From the NCBI GenBank assembly GCA_002335605.1, contig BEDY01000006.1:930001-994000 (forward strand): a stretch of 64,000 nucleotides of DNA, given 5' to 3'. The stretch comes from Prillingera fragicola. Its lineage: Eukaryota > Basidiomycota > Tremellomycetes > Trichosporonales > Trichosporonaceae. Positions 12,007 through 23,513 of this stretch are shown piece by piece. Position 1 is the first letter of the stretch, and every line of letters begins with the position of its first letter. A model generated the notes under the pieces. The model was not told where the DNA came from. It did not search any database and worked only from the letters and a program-made list of their open reading frames with translations. The position numbers and the translations under genes are program-made.

Positions 12007-12077
12007 ACACCGTTGGTGAAACGGTATCATGCGTCGTTGCCATCGACGCGGCAAGGGTTCGACTCCCTTACGGTGTA
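12007..12077 (+). tRNA. tRNA-Gly (anticodon GCC), no intron
   Basis: Folds as a 71-nt cloverleaf. The acceptor stem is ACACCGT paired with ACGGTGT plus discriminator A. The D-arm begins GTGAAACGG. The anticodon arm is GCGTCG-TTGCCAT-CGACGC with GCC in the loop, and the T-arm is AAGGG-TTCGACT-CCCTT. Internal promoter boxes fit: A box TGGTGAAACGG and B box GGTTCGACTCC. The acceptor begins with an A-T pair instead of the common G-C. A six-T tract follows five bases later. Confidence 0.9.
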
Positions 12078-12081
12078 ATTC

Positions 12082-12087
12082 TTTTTT
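12082..12087 (+). terminator. RNA polymerase III terminator (T6) of tRNA-Gly
   Basis: A run of six T residues begins 5 nt past the tRNA 3' end, the standard Pol III stop signal. Confidence 0.8.
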
Positions 12088-12366
12088 GGGGTTTCGCAAT
12101 GTGCCAACTCGTCGTGCTCGTCGCGTTGTCTATTCCTCTTTTTGTCGTTTCGGATGGAGCGACTGCTGCCCTGCTGTAGGCCGTGCGGTGGTCACCGTAG
12201 CCGTCATTGCCGTGTGATAGCCGTGGTTATGGATCCTAATCCAGAGTCTAATGAGGACATGTCATTAGCGGAATCAAAATAGTTAACATTGCGAACATGA
12301 CGGCACTCACATTCTCATTCTCTCGAGCTTCTATCCACCTCTCACACGCTACTCACCACAAGCACC

Positions 12367-13600
12367 ATGCCACCACGCGCAGCCCTCGCGCGCATGTGCG
12401 CCACCACGCTCCTCCCCCTCTCTCGCCCCACGCTCCTCTCCCTCTCCCTCCCCCTCCGCTCTCCCTCCACCAGCACCTTCCCCAGCCCACGCAGCCTGCA
12501 CACGTCACGCGCACGCCTCGCCAAGCCGAGCGACGACTTCAAGCACCACCCGGGCGGGCGGGAGCGTGCCGAGTCGACGGCCGAGATGCTGAACCGCATG
12601 GAGGCCGAGTCACGGCGGCGCGCCATGGAGGACGCGCAGCGCGAGACCGTCGGGCCGTTCCCCCTCGGCGTGGGCGCGAGCGGGCGGAGGAAGACTTGGA
12701 AGAGCTGGAGAGAGTTGAATGTTGCTGGAAAGTGTGAGTGGGCCGGTCCTGGGGTCCTGGGATAGCAATCTGGTTATATATGCTGCGTCGTGGGCTAGGT
12801 CGCCGCATTGGGTGAGACACGGCTGACGCTCCAGTGGGCCGTACCTTTCGCCAGAGTGGCAACCTGCTCATTATTCTTGCCGGAGGCGGTCTCTTTGTGG
12901 TCCTGACGCTCGCGCTCACAACCGAGCTGTTTGCCAAGAACAGCCCTAGCGTGCTCTACTCGCAATGCATTGACATGATCCGCGACAGCGACGCCGTGAG
13001 TCCCCCGACAGTGCTCAGCTAACGCACCAGCTCAACGCTCATCTCCTGCCACCCCTGTCCTACACGCACACCCCGCATTCGGCAGCGCCGACGCGCGGCT
13101 CAGCCCCCGTCGTCCACCGCACCGTGCGCCACCCCGTCTCCGGCCGTGACCACCTTCTAATCACCTTTTGGGTCCACGGGCGCGGCCGCGGCGAGCCCGA
13201 GCCGCACCACTGGCTCAAGAGCCTGTGGACCGACGCGCAGGCCCACGCGCGCACGGCCGGCGGCTGGCTCGGCCTGGCGATGGATCCCGTCGACGAGCCT
13301 GCCCCCGAGCCGCTCGTCGAGGAGGTTGAAGCGCCCGGACCGGGGTTCATGGGCAGGCTCGCTCGCAGCGTGACCGGCCGCACGAGCGGGGTGCGGTCAG
13401 CGACCAACAAGCTGCCCCCGCCTGGAACGTACAAGGTCGGCGAGTGCCGTGCCGACTACGTCAAGAACGCTTCGGGGCAGTACGTCATGCTCTCGCTCGT
13501 CGTCGATGTGCCCAGTAGCTCGGCGAGCTACCCCGGTCGCGCCGTCGTGTTCTGGAGTCCCGAGGCCAACCGAGAGGGTATCACTGGACGGATGCGATAG
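12367..13600 (+). CDS. TIM21: Mitochondrial import inner membrane translocase subunit Tim21
   Basis: Exons 12367..12733, 12835..12995 and 13031..13600 give 365 residues. Tim21 links the TOM and TIM23 complexes and helps sort inner-membrane preproteins. The N-terminus is Arg/Ser/Leu-rich without acids (residues 1-50), a matrix-targeting presequence. A single transmembrane helix (LLIILAGGGLFVVLTLALTT, about 133-152) is followed by an intermembrane-space domain with HRTVRHPVSGRDHLLITFWV and, near the end, VMLSLVVDVPS. The protein is longer than yeast Tim21 (239) because of a long presequence and an acidic/Pro insert around residues 260-300. The introns are 101 and 35 nt. The 289 bp between the tRNA and this start are plain promoter-like sequence. 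Confidence 0.87.
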
Positions 13601-13748
13601 GCGTTGGTTCCTCAGTTTCACACTCAGCAGCACACCACAGCACAGCACAGATGGGATGCAACATGCATACCGCATAGGGGCCATTGTACGGCCAAGATGG
13701 TTAGGGCTACGGTTAAGGCTGTGGTTTCTCCTCCTCCTCGTCCTACTA

Positions 13749-15251
13749 CTATGCGTAAGGCTGCGCCGGCGGGCCCATCACACCCTGCTGCTCGACGGCA
13801 GGCAGACTGAAACTGACACTCCGCCGCTCGCCCCGCATCTTCTTGTACGCGTACACCGCAAAGAGGCGCTGGACATATCGCGCCTGCGGCATGACCAGCT
13901 CCTCTGTCAGCCACGAACCGGGGGGTACAAGACGGCTCACCTCGGAGGTACACGCGTCGGTGAGGCGTTCGAGCATGTCGCGTTCCGGCCCGGGCTCGAG
14001 GCGTTTCCACACCAGCAGCTGGAGGCTGGCCCGGATCACTGCTGCTTGGATTCTGCCCGCGTGCTGCAGGGCTTTCGAGCCTGACGTAAGGGTGGGGTAT
14101 CTTGCTACTTTACTCTTGGACTGATCAGCCCGCATACGCTGCGACGGACTCACCACTGCTCATGTAGTCGCCTACGGGGCAGCCAACCTCCTGGAAGTAA
14201 AACTGCGGCTCGCTGGCGTCAGCGAGTTTGCTTTCGTTGGGGCCAAACTCACAACGCGCCTGTGGCCGCAATCGTAGAGTCGAGACGCTCGGGCAGGTCG
14301 ATGTCGGCTGTACCGCGTTCAGCTGGCATCAACGCCGCGACGTACTGTTCTTGGCAGCTAGTGCGACACGGAGCGAGTCTGACCACGTCGTTACCGCGCT
14401 CGCGGGCGGGCCTTGGGTGGATTCCTGAAGCGGTGTCAGTAGAGACTGCCCAAGTACTCGCTTAGGGAGCCGACTTACAAAGCGCAGCTCGCTTTCGACG
14501 AGGATCAGCAGACCGCCAGGGCGGAGGGGCTCGGCTAGCCGCTGCACTAGATTCGGATAGTGCGGGACGTCCATGAGCATTGACTTTACGTGGATTACGT
14601 CTGCCAGTGTTAGCGAGCACTTGGGCGGCCAAATACCAAAGGTGTCGGGCGGCCATGGTAGTGGCTGGGTCACGTCTGGCGTCAGCTTGTGAGGCTGGAA
14701 AAAGGACACACCGACGGTCTGAAAATCAATGTTGCCGTGGGGTATGTCTGCGGCGAGAAATGCGCTCCAGTTGTTGCTGCGATTAGCTGCTGCACTGACG
14801 GTGGGTGCTCACTCGACGCCAACCAGGTCGGCGTACGGGTGCTTGCGTGCCAGAGCCATGGCCCATGTACCAGTACCCTGTGAGTATGAGTGCTGCTCGG
14901 TGTGCATCTTCCCGTTTCATCACGGCTCGCCCTCTAGCTTGCACGCGTCATATGCACAAAGTGGCGCGCTCGCCGCCAGGATATCGCGGCACGCACCGTT
15001 CCAACATCAAGCACGCGGCTCCGCCTGCCGGTCGCATGCACCTTTTCCAGGTGCGCGTTGATGAGCGAGTCTTGCTTTGGGTTGAGGAGGTAGGTGTGCA
15101 TCGTGTGGATGGCCTCGAGTCTGGCAATGTCAGCGTTCCGGTCAGCATCCAGGTCAGCTCCTCCCTGGAGGTTGACCCGGTGGCCGTACTGTTCCTGCGC
15201 GGCGTGCATGCCTGGTCGCCCTGCCGTTGAGGATGATGGGAGACCGTCCAT
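13749..15251 (-). CDS. SAM-dependent methyltransferase, LaeA/UMTA-like, seven exons
   Basis: Complement of 13749..14080, 14154..14212, 14253..14307, 14346..14424, 14479..14776, 14813..14877 and 14997..15251 gives 380 residues with every phase closing. Motif I, VLDVGTGTGTWAMALARKHP, is reconstituted across an intron (residues 80-99) and binds S-adenosylmethionine. It is followed by YADLVGVD, then HVKSMLMDVPHYPNLVQRL and LRPGGLLILVESELRF, the classic post-I and post-III strands. The family includes LaeA-type regulators and many orphan fungal methyltransferases. The substrate here is unknown. No secondary-metabolite cluster is nearby. The 38-nt intron at 14308-14345 was chosen over a 23-nt alternative with the same phase. 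An earlier start is possible. Confidence 0.85.
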
Positions 15252-16665
15252 CGTAAGTGGCGGAAGAGTGGGAGGCGAGTGGAGAAACAACACTGGAGAG
15301 GATAGGGGAGAGTAGTGACGGTGCGTCCTTTGAAGAGGTTCGGCGATGCCGTTGCGGCGAGGTATGTTGGGGAGCAACCGTGTCGGTGGGCAGAAGTTGA
15401 CAAGAGAGAGGAAGAGAAGCCAAACAAATGTCTTGATGTGTGGGCTGTTACAAAGACGACGGAGGTGGGCGGATCGTGCGATGGTATCCTTGCAATGATG
15501 CGGGCGTACAGGCCGCAAGGCATAGGTGAATGTCGCTGATGTCCGAGAAAGAGGTAGCAGTACAGAGGCAGCAGACAGGTGACCTTGGAGTTAATACAAA
15601 TGCCAGAGTGGGCAGCGACAACTGCCAGCGCATCTGCCTTTGCGACCCCTCGACGCCCGGGAACATGGTCCTACTGGGCGTTGGTCGTCTGCGCCTCATA
15701 TGCTGCGCTGTGGCACGGCGAGGACGCAGTTCAGTGGGCAGGGGATGGAGAGTGGGCAGAGAATGTCAATGAAGATATCTCTGTACGTCATGACCGATAA
15801 CCACGTGCGAAAGATCGGACTGCCGAACCATGCCGGTGTCGGGACCGCCGAGGAGGGGACGGCGATGATCACCCTTTGACATGCTGGGCCCGTTACCTGG
15901 TGTCTCCGAGTTGGGTTGCAGTCTGCTTTGGGTGTCACTGTGAGGGCAGCTTGGGAGTCATACTCTGTGACTGCGGCGTAAAGTGGGCAAGCGAGGCGTC
16001 CCAGTTATGTGCAGTGGCAATGTGAAGAAAGAGGTGATAACACACCAGAACAAACTGGGCACCTTTCGGAGCGAGCACGATCGACGACAGTGTGCTCTGT
16101 CGGTCGATCGCAGTCACATCACTGGCTAGTGATATGTATGTGTCCGCAAGAGTATACGCTTAATATGACACAGGTCGTGCTTGTCTGGTGTCGCTCACGG
16201 CTGCTCTGGGCAGTCCCCCAGATCCCTCGGCTGGCAGGCGGCAAGTCACCACGCCCGCCCGCCCACCTATTCGTTGCCATGGGCGTAGATGTCAGCACAA
16301 ACTACAGCAATAGTCACGCCCCCTTCGGTTCATCTACTTTGGAAGCAACGAACAGGGGGGGGCAGCATGGCCGAGCGCAGGTGGGCTGTCGACACCGAGT
16401 GACTCCGAGGAGCAGCGTTGCGGAGGTCAGTGACGGAAGCGAGCGCTGTCCGAGCGTTGGCAAAGAGGGTTGTGGGCTTGGTATAGTTCTCTTTGCTGTA
16501 GATATCTATGCTTCAAGGTCGAGGATGCAAGAGTAGTACGACATGGATGGACATTTGCCACCCAAAGTGTGCCACGGACATGAACTCTGTCTCCGCCACT
16601 CGACCTCCACACCATGCACAAGTCACTGCACTCATCAACATCCCACTCTCTCTCACAACGCAACA
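15252..16665. other. 1.4-kb divergent intergenic region
   Basis: Lies between the methyltransferase (minus) and SUB1 (plus) starts. I see no protein or RNA gene. A single CACGTG is present near 15802. Promoters of both neighbours are expected here. Confidence 0.6.
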
Positions 16666-17247
16666 ATGGGCAACGTCAAGCGCGACCCCGACGAGAGCTC
16701 CAGCTCGGAAGAAGAGCCCCTCAGAAGGAAGAGCCCCGCCAAGCGCCCCTCGACCTCTGACGAGCCAAAGTCCAAGGCAAGTCCATCCAGCAGCTGGAAC
16801 TGATGAGCAGAAACGCCGCACGTCAAAGGCGAGCGCGAACGAGCGCGAGATTGAGAAGAATGAGAATGACGAAGAGTTTATCACTGTACGTCACCCCGCG
16901 CTCGACGCAGCATCAAGGTGTCGCGGGGGGGCCGTGCGAACCCTATAGACACGGGCTGACAAGCAGCTGGACAAGCTGCGCCGCGTGACGGTGCGCGAGT
17001 TCAAGGGCAAGACGCTCGTTGATATCCGCGAGGTGAGCCCCTGGAACCAGGGGATAGCTGACGCGCAGTACTATACCGACAAGAACACTGGCAAGAACAT
17101 GCCCGGCAAGAAGGGTATCAGCCTCAGTCTCGAGCAGGTGCGTCAACCGCCTCGGGGAGGAGGACTTTGGAGGCACAACTGACGCGGCAGTGGGACGTGC
17201 TCAAGGCCAACTTTGGGCTTCTCGACGACATGATCTCCAGCATGTAG
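16666..17247 (+). CDS. SUB1: Transcriptional coactivator p15/PC4 (Sub1)
   Basis: Exons 16666..16776, 16811..16885, 16967..17032, 17069..17137 and 17191..17247 give 125 residues. PC4/Sub1 binds single-stranded DNA and supports Pol II initiation. The N-terminus is Ser/Glu/Lys-rich ([18 protein letters not shown]), the usual acidic/basic leader. The PC4 core is [20 protein letters not shown], then [20 protein letters not shown] and [17 protein letters not shown]. The first intron (16777-16810, 34 nt) begins with GCAAGT and is therefore a GC-AG intron; the other four boundaries are GT-AG. Intron 3 (17033-17068) is 36 nt and stop-containing. The gene has its own promoter and converges on the oxidoreductase. 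Confidence 0.93.
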
Positions 17248-17367
17248 CAGGCCCCGCGTCTCCTGCATTCCTGCGTATACCCCTTCCTTTGCCTCTGTGT
17301 ATGTATCCACTATCGTGCATAAGACCTCTACACTCGCACCATCCTACATCCCGCACCCACTCGGGGC

Positions 17368-18615
17368 TTACAACTTTGCGCGGTCCTCTGCCTTTACGCG
17401 CACGATCGCCTTGCCCCAAGTCTTGCGGTTCTCGATATCGCCGAGCCCCTTTGGCACGCTCTCGAGGCCCGAGTAGACCGTGTCAAACACCTGGGGGTTG
17501 AGCTTCCCCTGGGAGATGAGCTCGAGACACGTCTTGATGACATAGGTGTAGCGCGGGGGGTCGCGGATAGCGGTCGCTCCCCAGAAGAGGCCGACGACCG
17601 AGCACTGCTTGAGCAGACACAGGTTGGCGGGGACCTTTTCGATCGCGCCGGCTGCGAATCCGACGACAATGAGGCGGCCGTTCCATGCAATGCACTTGAG
17701 CGAAGGGATGAGCATGCCGACGGGGTCGTAGACGACGTCGACGCCGTGGTTGCCCGTAATCTTCATGACCTCCTTCTGCCACCCTTCTTTGGTGTAGTCG
17801 ACCGTATAGTCGGCCCCGCCCTTGTCCGTGGCAATCTTGCGCTTGTCGTCCGACCCAGCAGTCGCAATGACCTTGCACCCGAGCAGCTTGGCAATCTGGC
17901 ACGCAGCCAGCCCCACACCACCAGCACCAGCGTGGACCAGCACCCACTCTCCAGGCTGCGCCTTTGCGCGCCCCACAAGCGCCTCGTACGACGTGGGGTA
18001 GGTCAGGTAGACGCCTGCGGCCTGCTCGAGCGAAATGTTCTCGGGGACGGGCAACAGCTGCTCGGGCTTGGCGACGACTTGCTCGCCAAACGAGCCCTGC
18101 GCATAGCCGAACACGCGGTCTGGGCGTCAGTGTGTGTCCCGCCACGAGCTGCACCGTACTCACCACCAGCCTTGAACTTGCAGCCCGCCGGGAGGGGGAA
18201 CTTTGAGCTGACCTTGCCCGCAAACTCGGCGCCGAGGATGAAGGGCATCGGGGGCTGGTTCTGGTACTTGCCCTGCGACTGGAGGATGCTGCAGTTGTCA
18301 GCGTGGCTCGGCGAAGAGCTTGCTGGCACAGAGTGAAATATAGTGTTCGACGTTGCCATCGTCTGCGTCCATAACGACGGCCATGTGTCCAAACGACAGG
18401 CAGCGACACCCTACCACCCCCAACACGTTGCAGCGTCACTCACTCGAAAAAGTTGAGACCAGCAGCAAACACATCAACGAGGACCTCACTCCCCTTGGGC
18501 TGCGGGGCAGACACCTCGACGCTGCGCTCGTCAGCTCTCCCCTCGTCGTCCTCGCAGGGACTCACGGCTTGAGACCCGACGGATGCTCGTATTTCGTGAC
18601 CTGGACAGCCTTCAT
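17368..18615 (-). CDS. NADPH:quinone oxidoreductase-like MDR protein
   Basis: Complement of 17368..18119, 18164..18288, 18444..18521 and 18566..18615 gives 334 residues, the normal length for the zeta-crystallin/QOR branch of the medium-chain dehydrogenases. The GroES-like N-half has VLVDVFAAGLNFFD and GKYQNQPPMPFILGAEFAG. The Rossmann half has VLVHAGAGGVGLAACQIAKL and VIATAGSDDKRKIA. No structural or catalytic zinc cysteines are in place, which fits the zinc-free QOR group. The likely reaction is NADPH-dependent reduction of quinones or alpha,beta-unsaturated carbonyls. The C-terminus AEDRAKL resembles a weak PTS1-like end but is not a clear SKL. The 155-nt intron is the longest. Confidence 0.92.
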
Positions 18616-19246
18616 TGCTACGTCGTTGGGATGGAGTAGTGTGAACAAGAGAACGACGGCCGAGATCTGACAAACTAGTAGTGGTGGTGGGGCAAGGACT
18701 TCGGCTATGGCCAAAGCCGCCGTGGGGGGTATTCGGTCTCGGTCATCGCCGGCACAGTGCCAGCGTCCGCCGTTCACTGCCGGTGGCTTTGGCTTGAGTG
18801 CATGCATCGCTGTAGGAGTACCCGGCTACACTGCCATGCATACGGACGAGCTCGGTGGGCTATGGGAGTGCTGCAAAGGAGTTGCTATGGAGGTGGAAGC
18901 TGGATGGCCGGGGACAGTCCGGATAGCCATCGCAGCTCGCTTTTGGCCGCTGCGATGCCCACTTCGGTTGTACCTTCACCACTTGGCACCACCACTTCGC
19001 AAGCTAGACGATGGGCAGGCTTTACTTGGGATGGTTCGCGAGAACTGCCATAACCCAGCTTGTCATTTTGTCTGGTGCTTATCTCACGAGATCCGTATTA
19101 GCCATGGACCGCTACACTGCTTCGGCGACGCTCCCCCAACACCCAGCTGCAATAGATAGTACATGGTCCTTCCTACTAGATGCTACTACTACGTCACGGC
19201 AGAGATTTACTGGCACGCAAAAGGGGAGAGCTACAGGGTAAACAGA
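18616..19246. other. Intergenic, no gene seen
   Basis: 631 bp between the oxidoreductase start and the kinase stop, both minus strand. Presumably the oxidoreductase promoter and the kinase 3' UTR. Confidence 0.6.
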
Positions 19247-22200
19247 TCACGGTCCGGCCGCGGACACGGGCACAGCGATGGGTGCTCCGCCTGCCTCTGC
19301 GCCAAACCTCGGCGCGCCGCCCGTCATCGGCGCCGTGGGCGAGTTGCCCCGCTTACCGCGGCGTCCGAGGAGGGTCGCGTTGCCGAGGTCGAGCTCGAAG
19401 GGCGCCGCTTTGGACTGGCTGCGTGAGCCGCGGTCGCGCTGGCCTGCGCGGCCGTCGTAGAGCGCCGCCTCGGCTTCGCGCCGGTTGGCGCCCCCGCGCC
19501 CGACGTAGTGCGTGACTGTCGGCTCCTTGATGCCTGCCGCGGCGTTGGCGGCTGCGCGCGCGCGGTGCTGGTCAATCTGGCGCGCGACTGCCTCGCCGTG
19601 CTTGCGCCGTGCCTCCTCGAGCTGCTGGTGCTCGTCGCCCTCTTCGTCCTCCTCGTTCAGGCCGCCAAGGAAACCGCGGTTACCTGCGCCGGCGCCTCCG
19701 CGCCTCCTGGCGCCTTCCTCCTCCATCCTGTGCACGGCATAGGTAATGTCAAACGCCTCCTTGAGGACGCCGATACCCGGTGACCTGCCCTCGCGGTTGG
19801 CCGCACGCATCGAGGCCATGAGCGGCGAGTCGACGGGAGCGTTGCTCTTGGTCTTGGGCGGGCCCATGTTGGCGTGCGCCACAGGAGGTCCGTCCTTGAT
19901 CCACGGGTGTGCGAGAAACTCGTCAATGGTGTAGCGCTGCGCGGGGTCGACGCAGAGCAGGTGGGTGATCAGGTCCTTTGCCGAGTGTGAAATCTCGTCC
20001 CACCACGGGCTCAGGAAGGTATAGTATCCGCGTGCCACCTTTTCAGTGAGAACGTTGATACTCTCATCATAGAACGCTAGAGCCGTCAGCATGACCCGTC
20101 GGCAAGCAGCTTACGAGGGAAGCCACACAGCAGGGTGTAGAGCACGCATCCGAGCGCCCACATGTCGACCGACTTGCTATACCTCTCGTCCTTGACAATC
20201 TCGGGGGCAGTGTACCCAACAGTACCACACGGCGTCATGGTCTGCTCGTCCCAGACAATCTTGGACAAGCCAAAGTCGGCAATCTTGACACGGCCAATAC
20301 CGCCGCCACCGGCTTCGGGGCGGAACTCGCCCTCGTCCTCTTTATCCTCGTCTTCTGGTCGCATGACGCGTTCGCGGGAGGGGATGATGGGGATGCGCTC
20401 GAACAACAAGTTTTCAGGCTTGATGTCACGGTGGACCACGCCGCGCTCCTCGTGCAGGTACCTGATGCCCTCGGCGACCTGCAGGATGACGTGCCGCGAC
20501 AGGGGCTCGGAAAAGTATGTGAGCTTTACAATCTGATGGAACAGCTCGCCGCCCTCGAGCACTGTGACGTCAGCAGTGCACATGCTTCAGGGCTACGCTA
20601 CTCACACTCGAGAACAAGAAAGTAGTGTTCATCCGATTCGAAAAAGCCGTGCAGCTTGACAATGCTCGGGTGGTCGATGCCGCGCATGATTTGAACCTCT
20701 TTGAGAATATTGGCGCGCTGCAAAGGGTCAGTCCCGGTCTCGCGCAGGCACACGGGGAAGAGCGCGACGTAGCTGCAATGACCACCGAGGAATGGAAAAC
20801 ACGACACGAACCTCGGTCACACGCGGCCTCTTCTTGAAGTTTTGGTTCAGGTGTCGGTTTCCATTCTATCTGGGTCAGTCTCGAGCCACGAAAACACTAG
20901 GAGCTATGGGATGTATCACGGGCAGGAGTGGTCACTGCAGCAGAGGAGACGAGCAGTCTGTACACCATCCGAAGCACAGAAGAGAGCAACACCCACCTGC
21001 GACGAGTTGAGCTCGTATTTCCGGACTACCTTGACGGCGCACTTTTTGCCAGTCTTCTTGTCGACAGCCTTGTAGACGTTGGAAAAGGCACCGTCGCCCA
21101 TCTTCTCGATAAGGGTGTATGCTTCGAGGCCCTTTGATTGTCGTTAGTCACTGGCACCACTGATGCTTCTCAAGCCAACGGCAACGGCCCGCCACTTACC
21201 TCGTACACAGGCATGCGCTCGCCCTGAGCCTTTTCCTCGGCGACAATCTTCTCGGCCTCGGCACGATACTGCGACCCACCCTGCTGCTTGGATGCGCCTG
21301 CCGAGCGCGACTGCTCGGCAGGTGCAGCCTTGGCAGACTGCGTGACGTTGCTGGCCGCGACGGGTTGCGGCGCCTGCTGCTGTTGCGTCACGGGCGCCGC
21401 GGGGGGTACAGCGGCCGCCACCCCGGACGCGGGAAGAGCTTGCGCGGGCGAATGGTCTACCTGGGGTTCTGCCTTTGCTGACCGCTGGCTATCGGACGCG
21501 GCATGCTTGCCGTGACGAAGGATCTCTGTGTCGTGTCAGCGGATGCGGCGTTGCGTTGGCAGTAGGGTGTAGATGGAATGGTTTGTAAGCTGATGCCGAG
21601 GGTCTGGACCTGGGCACCCCACCACAGATGCACGAGCATTTTGGGCCGTGCAGGGTGAGTCATGGATGCTGACGACACGTACGTTTAAAGCTCGAAAGCA
21701 TGTCGTCGTCGAGGTGCGCGTGTTCAAGCTTGTACAGTGCGAGTTTGTAAGCCTCTCCGTTCTTTCTCGCTGGCGGCGGATGCGGCGGCTGTGACGATGA
21801 AACTCGGGTGGTGGGTCGCGGCGACGTGGCGGCCGGGGCTGCTCCTGCTTGGGGTGGTGCGGCGGTACGGGGGAGGGACTGGTAGTGGGCCGTCGGGGGT
21901 GATACCCTAGGTGGCCTTTCGGTGTATGGGATGGGTGAGAGAGGGATGATGCTCGATGGTGAGCGTGGTGATCCGAGGGCAGACGAGTCTGTAGAGCTGC
22001 TGCCCGGGGTAGAGGAAGGGAACGATGCACGGAGCGGCGGCGTGGGGTCGAGGGGGAACGCAGAGGGTGGTGTTGCGGTGGTTGTTGTTGCTGCTCCAGT
22101 GCACGGAACGGATGCTGCGTCGGGTGGAATGGTGAATGTCGTTGGTCGTGGGAGACTCGCGATAACACGAGGGCAAGCTGGGGACGACGACGACGACGGG

Positions 22201-22539
22201 GCGGCGGAGGAGGAAGGAAGGAAGGGGAAATGCGGGAGGAAATGTCAGTCACCAAACGACGACGACTAGATCAAAGTATCAAGTATGTATGTATGAAAAG
22301 CAGAGAGTAGTGGATGAAAAAGTGTTGTGCACGACGACAAGTACGGATGGTAGTGGTGCATGCATGCATGCTGGCTCGAGAACAGCAGCAGCATGCACAG
22401 CGGGGGTGGGGACCGGGTGGTGCCATGACTCACCAATGACGTTTGCGGGTTCTGGCCCTGGCCGCCGGGGGGGATGCTGGCGTCGTCGCTTGGCCTCTTG
22501 CTCTCTTGCCCGCTCTTCTGGCTGCCGCTGCAGTCGCCG
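19247..22539 (-). CDS. CAMK-group Ser/Thr kinase, Srk1/Rck2 (MAPKAP)-like; N-terminal exons tentative
   Basis: Firm exons on the complement are 19247..20076, 20115..20561, 20606..20717, 20812..20865, 20997..21131 and 21200..21525. The exon ending at 21683 is also firm at that boundary. The kinase domain has MGDGAFSNVYKAV, the ATP lysine in CAVKVVRKYEL, ANILKEVQIMRGIDHPSIVK, VVHRDIKPENLLFE, KIADFGLSK and CGTVGYTAPEIV. It ends with FLAHPWIKDG and a 200-residue charged tail. This pattern, with the PENLLFE-IPIIPS insert, matches fungal Srk1/Rck2-type kinases acting downstream of stress MAPK Hog1. The N-terminal region is Ser/Pro-rich. The best frame reads 21683..22177 and possibly 22434..22539 in matching phase, but no start ATG was found, so the 5' end is unresolved. 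A 54-nt exon carries FKKRPRVTE. Confidence 0.82.
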
Positions 22540-23513
22540 CTGGGCTTACAGTGTGGCTGTGGCTTGACCCGGACCGGGGGTACGGGGCTATGCACTGGTG
22601 CTGGGCCGATTTACTGGCGAATGGACGATGCACTGGGTGTTCTTCTGGCTCTAGGCTACGGCGTCTTGGACAAACAAAGCAGCCGTGGGAGGTCGTAGAT
22701 AAGAAGAGGACTTGCTCGTGGGAGATTTGAGCAAAGGATACTTCGTGGGAGAACACCACCACCTCTGACAGCTATCACCAGCTGGGCTCCCGGCTGCCCA
22801 CCATACATGGCACAACGGGGAGCAAGCTACGGACGCGTTCAGCTCCAGCCCCGCCTGGCCCGACTCCACCTGGCACTACGACTGGCATACCGCAGCGCTG
22901 GCCGCAGCATTACCCCATGACGGCCAAGGTATGTGGGATGCTCCCTGCTCGCTGATGACGCGAACAACTATTGGTGGATCCTCGGGTGCCTCTTTGGGCA
23001 AACCCAGGCCAGTCTGCGTCCTCTGCATGCATACATCGGTCATGTCTGCCTGCGCGCTTGGCTGCCCACTGTACATGCATCCGTATACAAAGTCTGGATC
23101 CCGTTGACGAGCTCTAGTAATGACGTCACATCACCTCTTGGCCACCGTCACTTGATCCAACCCACCACCCCTACGCTTCATGCCACTTGCACCTCCCTGC
23201 ATGCTGCATGCATGGAGCACTCGTGCGCCGCTGCCGGCGGACCTTGGGCATGTGCAACGTGGCTCGCCGTGGGCAGGCAGGGACCTCGACTTTTTCTATC
23301 TCCTTTTGTTGTTGACATCATGCAACTACCTACGACGCGACGACGGTACGACGGCCGCTACTCCACTCCACCACTCCACTACCCTACACCTGCTCACACT
23401 AGGCTCTAGTGTCAGATTGGCCTCGGCGTGCGGCCCTGCCGTGATATCGGCCACTGACCGTCATATGATCCGCAACCTCGTCATGCAAAACAACAACTCC
23501 ATAATCCTATCAA
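22540..23513. promoter_or_regulatory. Upstream region of the CAMK kinase with clustered TGCATGC repeats
   Basis: About 970 bp between the kinase 5' region and the SNT1 stop. It probably contains the true first exon and the promoter of the kinase. TGCATGC-type units occur at 22357-22371 (15 bp, perfect, inside the gene's putative intron), 23024-23032, around 23074 and at 23198-23214. No protein-coding content was recognised. Confidence 0.4.

Noticed and set aside
14323..14345. 23-nt intron in the methyltransferase
   Set aside because: Same phase as a 38-nt intron ending at 14308 that has a better branch region and a plausible length.
21536..22255. His/Arg/Pro-rich minus-strand frame as the N-terminus of the kinase
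   Set aside because: The alternative frame reading GSSSTDSSALGSPRSPSS joins the kinase exon at 21683 in phase, whereas this one does not.
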